The notes beneath the pieces are model-generated. The model was not told the origin of the DNA. It saw only the letters and a list, made by a program, of their open reading frames with translations, and did not search any database. This document shows, piece after piece, positions 61,723-64,000 of a stretch of 64,000 nucleotides of DNA (within the stretch, counting starts at the first letter, position 1; every line of letters starts with the position of its first letter). Origin of the DNA: Flammeovirgaceae bacterium UBA2366 (lineage in GTDB: Bacteria > Bacteroidota > Bacteroidia > Cytophagales > Cyclobacteriaceae); assembly GCA_002344065.1 (NCBI GenBank), contig DDTK01000014.1, positions 62,001 to 126,000 on the forward strand, written 5' to 3'. The translations under genes and the position numbers were made by a program.

Positions 61723-63636
61723 CTAGACCGGTTTTGCCATGGATTGCACTGGCTGGGGCTCATAATGTGCAATCTTTGGAACCTCCAAAATTACCTCTTC
61801 CCACCGTGATGAAAGAGGCCTTTTATGCCGCTTTTCAAGTTCAGTTATACGGGCATTTACCTTGGTTTTGAATGCCCAAACGGTATTGGTACCCAAATCA
61901 AGTTTCTGTGCCAAAGCTTCGAGCGTGCTTTCCCTTTTTCCGTTTACGGTTAGGTAAGCTATGTAAAATGCCTTTTCAATCGGAAACTTTAGCCCATGAA
62001 ATATGGTAAACGCTGTTATGGATTCATTGTATCCGCACCGCGAACATCTTCGGGCAAATTTGGTAGCACCATTAAAGAATTTCTCATTGCCACATTTTTT
62101 ACATGAAAATCCGCCTTCCCATTTGAGGTTTTCTAAAAACCGGTAACAGGCAAGGTTATCCGGGTATAGGGTTTTGAACTGCGTATAGTCCATAGTTTTT
62201 TCCTGCAAGCGTTCATTCAAAACCTCTTTAATACTGCTCTTAAGCTTCCAGTTATCCAGATCAAGCATGGAGTTTATTTTGTTGATCTTCTCTGCATGCT
62301 GAATAAGTTTTCTGTTGGTCTCCTCCAGTTCCTGATTCTTATGATCCAATTCCAATGTTCGTTCTTGTACCTTTTCTTCCAACTCGCGGTTTACTTTATC
62401 CTTCAATTGCATGTTCAGTTCATGCTGATGAATAATTCTTCGTAAGGCACGGTCGCGCATGTCTTTCAGGATACGAATACGATCACCTAGTGCAAAAGTT
62501 AAAAACAGCATCTCCAATACAAAACTGAAATGCAGACTATAATGAGTTACCGTGGTAAATGGCAGTATATTAAAATAAACCAGCGTCCGCATGAAAAATC
62601 CAGTAAACAAAATTCCGTAGGCAATAACAAAGAATCGTGCCGGCTTATACCCACCTCGCCACACGGTAATGGCCGTATAAAAAATCAGCGAAAGCGGAAT
62701 AATCTCAAAGTTTCTATAGGTAAGGAATTGAGGGAAGAAGAAGAGCTCGGTAATAAATATTGCCGTACGTAAAATAATCATCCACTTCAATGCCTTATCC
62801 AACCTCGGTGCATTAGCCTTTGTGCTTAGAAACTTTCGGGTAAATATGAGTGCCCACACGATAAGCGAGTACAGAAAAACGCCTACAGCATAGTTGTTCC
62901 ATTCCGGATGATTAGGCCACAAATATTGAAAACCAATACCATCCATACTCATGGCATAGCCTGCAACACTAAGTATGTAGCAGATGTAAAAAATGTTTTT
63001 GATTTCCCGCATCGCCAGGTATACCAGAAAGTTATACAGGCTGATGATTAGAATCATCCCGTAAAATGTGCCAAATAAAAAGTATTCATTAAGCGCATAA
63101 TAAACGAAGCGGTTAACCGAGCGCAAGGCAATACGTATATCAGCAAACTCATGCGACCGCACTTTAAAATAATAAACCATCACAGTGTCGCGCTGCATAT
63201 CCAGTTGAATCTCAAAATTTTTATGCAGGAAAAGGCGATTGGAGAATGGATGTTGGTCGCCCAGATTCACAATTTGGTAGGCACCATCATTTTGAGGAAT
63301 GTATGCTTCTATGTGATCGATGGTCTGGTCATAAAATTCGAGAAGCCATGTTTTATGAGACGCTGACGTATGCTTGATAGGGAGCCGGATCCAGTAGGCT
63401 GCATTGGTTTTAAAATCAATATTTTGATAGTTAACATGAGTTTTAAACCGGTTTGAAAACTCAACCGAGGATATCTCGATAAAAGTTAATTTGTCATTCA
63501 GATCAACATAGTAGGTGAGTTCGTAGGGCATGAAATTGCGCTCTTCAACAGCGTCATCAATTTCAAATGCAGCTTGAGCAAAAACTGAAAGCCAGGTGCC
63601 AGTCAACCCCCAAAAAAGCAGTAATCTCGCGTTCAT
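61723..63636 (-). CDS. 7TM-DISM sensor fused to an IS1595-type zinc-ribbon DNA-binding domain
   Basis: 637 aa. Signal peptide 1-21; extracellular beta domain (7TMR-DISMED2-like) about 23-175; seven membrane helices about 185-385 (7TMR-DISM_7TM); coiled coil about 390-480; then a zinc ribbon with C512/C515 (FSCKKCG) and C531/C534 (RRCSRCG), and a helical part SITAFTIFHGLKFPIEKAFY...LAQKLDLGTNTVWAFKTKV matching the N-terminal region of IS1595-family transposases. No DDE catalytic core follows. Inference: a membrane-bound one-component regulator of the adjacent susC operon. It lies just upstream of susC, same strand, 278 bp away. No kinase or receiver module is present. Zinc-ribbon plus HTH could bind DNA or another partner. 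Confidence 0.85.
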   Translation of the reverse strand: MNARLLLFWGLTGTWLSVFAQAAFEIDDAVEERNFMPYELTYYVDLNDKLTFIEISSVEFSNRFKTHVNYQNIDFKTNAAYWIRLPIKHTSASHKTWLLEFYDQTIDHIEAYIPQNDGAYQIVNLGDQHPFSNRLFLHKNFEIQLDMQRDTVMVYYFKVRSHEFADIRIALRSVNRFVYYALNEYFLFGTFYGMILIISLYNFLVYLAMREIKNIFYICYILSVAGYAMSMDGIGFQYLWPNHPEWNNYAVGVFLYSLIVWALIFTRKFLSTKANAPRLDKALKWMIILRTAIFITELFFFPQFLTYRNFEIIPLSLIFYTAITVWRGGYKPARFFVIAYGILFTGFFMRTLVYFNILPFTTVTHYSLHFSFVLEMLFLTFALGDRIRILKDMRDRALRRIIHQHELNMQLKDKVNRELEEKVQERTLELDHKNQELEETNRKLIQHAEKINKINSMLDLDNWKLKSSIKEVLNERLQEKTMDYTQFKTLYPDNLACYRFLENLKWEGGFSCKKCGNEKFFNGATKFARRCSRCGYNESITAFTIFHGLKFPIEKAFYIAYLTVNGKRESTLEALAQKLDLGTNTVWAFKTKVNARITELEKRHKRPLSSRWEEVILEVPKIAHYEPQPVQSMAKPV

Positions 63637-63732
63637 AGTCCCTTCTACCGGTTTTGAAACTACAGAAGAAAATCAATCCATACAATGAAATATGCCCGTT
63701 GGAGATCAGGAATAAGAAAATACGGCCAGCGT

Positions 63733-63764
63733 TTGGATTTTATCCCCTCAGAGCCTTAATATTG
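63733..63764 (+). promoter_or_regulatory. Promoter of tRNA-Asn (TTG-N21-TAATATTG)
   Basis: TTG at 63733-63735, 21-nt spacer and TAATATTG at 63757-63764, one mismatch from TAnnTTTG. It predicts a start near 63771, giving a leader of about 25 nt before the tRNA. Confidence 0.5.
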
Positions 63765-63794
63765 CACTCCCAAAAATAGGAAATCTGCTCTTAT

Positions 63795-63868
63795 TCCTCC
63801 TTAGCTCAGCTGGTTAGAGCATCTGACTGTTAATCAGAGGGTCCTTGGTTCAAGTCCAAGAGGAGGAG
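63795..63868 (+). tRNA. tRNA-Asn (anticodon GTT)
   Basis: 74 nt. Acceptor TCCTCCT pairs with AGGAGGA, D-arm GCTC/GAGC, anticodon arm TCTGA-CTGTTAA-TCAGA with anticodon GTT, T-arm CTTGG-TTCAAGT-CCAAG, discriminator G at 63868. Only CA of a 3' CCA follows, so CCA is probably added by enzyme. Confidence 0.97.
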
Positions 63869-63875
63869 CAATTTA

Positions 63876-63912
63876 AAAGAGGCTGTCTCAAAAGGGATAG
63901 CCTCTTTGTTTT
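63876..63912 (+). terminator. Rho-independent terminator after tRNA-Asn
   Basis: AAAGAGGCT (63876-63884) pairs with AGCCTCTTT (63899-63907), extended inward by GTCTC/GGGAT, followed by GTTTTT. The stretch from here to 64000 shows nothing else. Confidence 0.88.
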
Positions 63913-64000
63913 TCTGCTATTTCCAACACCAAAGTATAGGGTAATCTAATTCACCTCAAAAAGCTGGATAGTGTAATCCAGTAATTCAGGTCCGCCAGGC

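Noticed and set aside
61723..62262. An inserted transposon inside the sensor gene
   Set aside because: The transposase-like part is in frame, lacks the DDE core and terminal repeats, and is linked by a continuous coiled coil, so it is a fused domain rather than an insertion sequence.

Overview
The window looks like a chromosomal segment of a member of the Bacteroidota, most likely Cytophagales or a relative. The evidence is a SusC/SusD pair, lipoproteins with acidic residues just after the lipid-anchor cysteine, a zinc-free type B L31, DUF4199, WG-repeat and 7TM-DISM proteins, several TTG/GTG starts, and promoters of the TTG-N18..21-TAnnTTTG form. The exact genus cannot be read from the sequence. 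I see no phage, integrase, intact insertion sequence or CRISPR array, and no gene-free stretch longer than about 300 bp. The largest gaps are 47493-47774 and 61445-61722.

Layout. 1-7.0 kb: M16 protease (+), then LON-domain protein, apt (-), OsmC (+), hutI and a barrel-like protein (-). 7.1-14.4 kb (-): two unknown envelope proteins, then typA, a TPR protein, guaA and a TPR/receptor-type protein. 14.6-17.5 kb: a carboxypeptidase-regulatory-domain protein, an rRNA-methyltransferase-like gene, and a DUF559-SpoU chimera bridged by a dispersed repeat. 17.6-21.6 kb (-): response regulator, sensor kinase, universal stress protein, bestrophin channel and a probable 33-aa membrane microprotein ending at a terminator. 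21.8-29 kb (-): Wzi/RemB-like protein, MsbA-like exporter, small membrane protein, gmhA, yifB, a membrane LuxR regulator and DUF4199. 29-35 kb (+): rpmE2, a sugar nucleotidyltransferase, holB-like delta prime, a cyclophilin lipoprotein, an RmlD-like reductase and an NSS transporter. 35-47.5 kb: PafA-like phosphatase, WG-repeat protein, an unknown helical protein convergent with a lone receiver, ALDH7-type dehydrogenase, PIF1-HTH helicase, HtrA protease and Hsp20.

47.8-63.6 kb is the accessory highlight, a polysaccharide utilisation locus. It holds a sodium/sugar symporter (+), and on the minus strand SusC, SusD, a LamG-type surface lipoprotein, two tandem GH144-type (glycoamylase-like) lipoproteins, a GH3 glucosidase lipoprotein and a GDSL esterase. 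The GH144 plus GH3 pair suggests beta-1,2-glucan as substrate (inference). Next to susC lies an unusual regulator: a 7TM-DISM membrane sensor joined by a coiled coil to the zinc-ribbon and helical part of an IS1595-type transposase, without the catalytic domain. I read it as a membrane-tethered one-component regulator built from a domesticated transposase DNA-binding module. The window ends with tRNA-Asn and its terminator.
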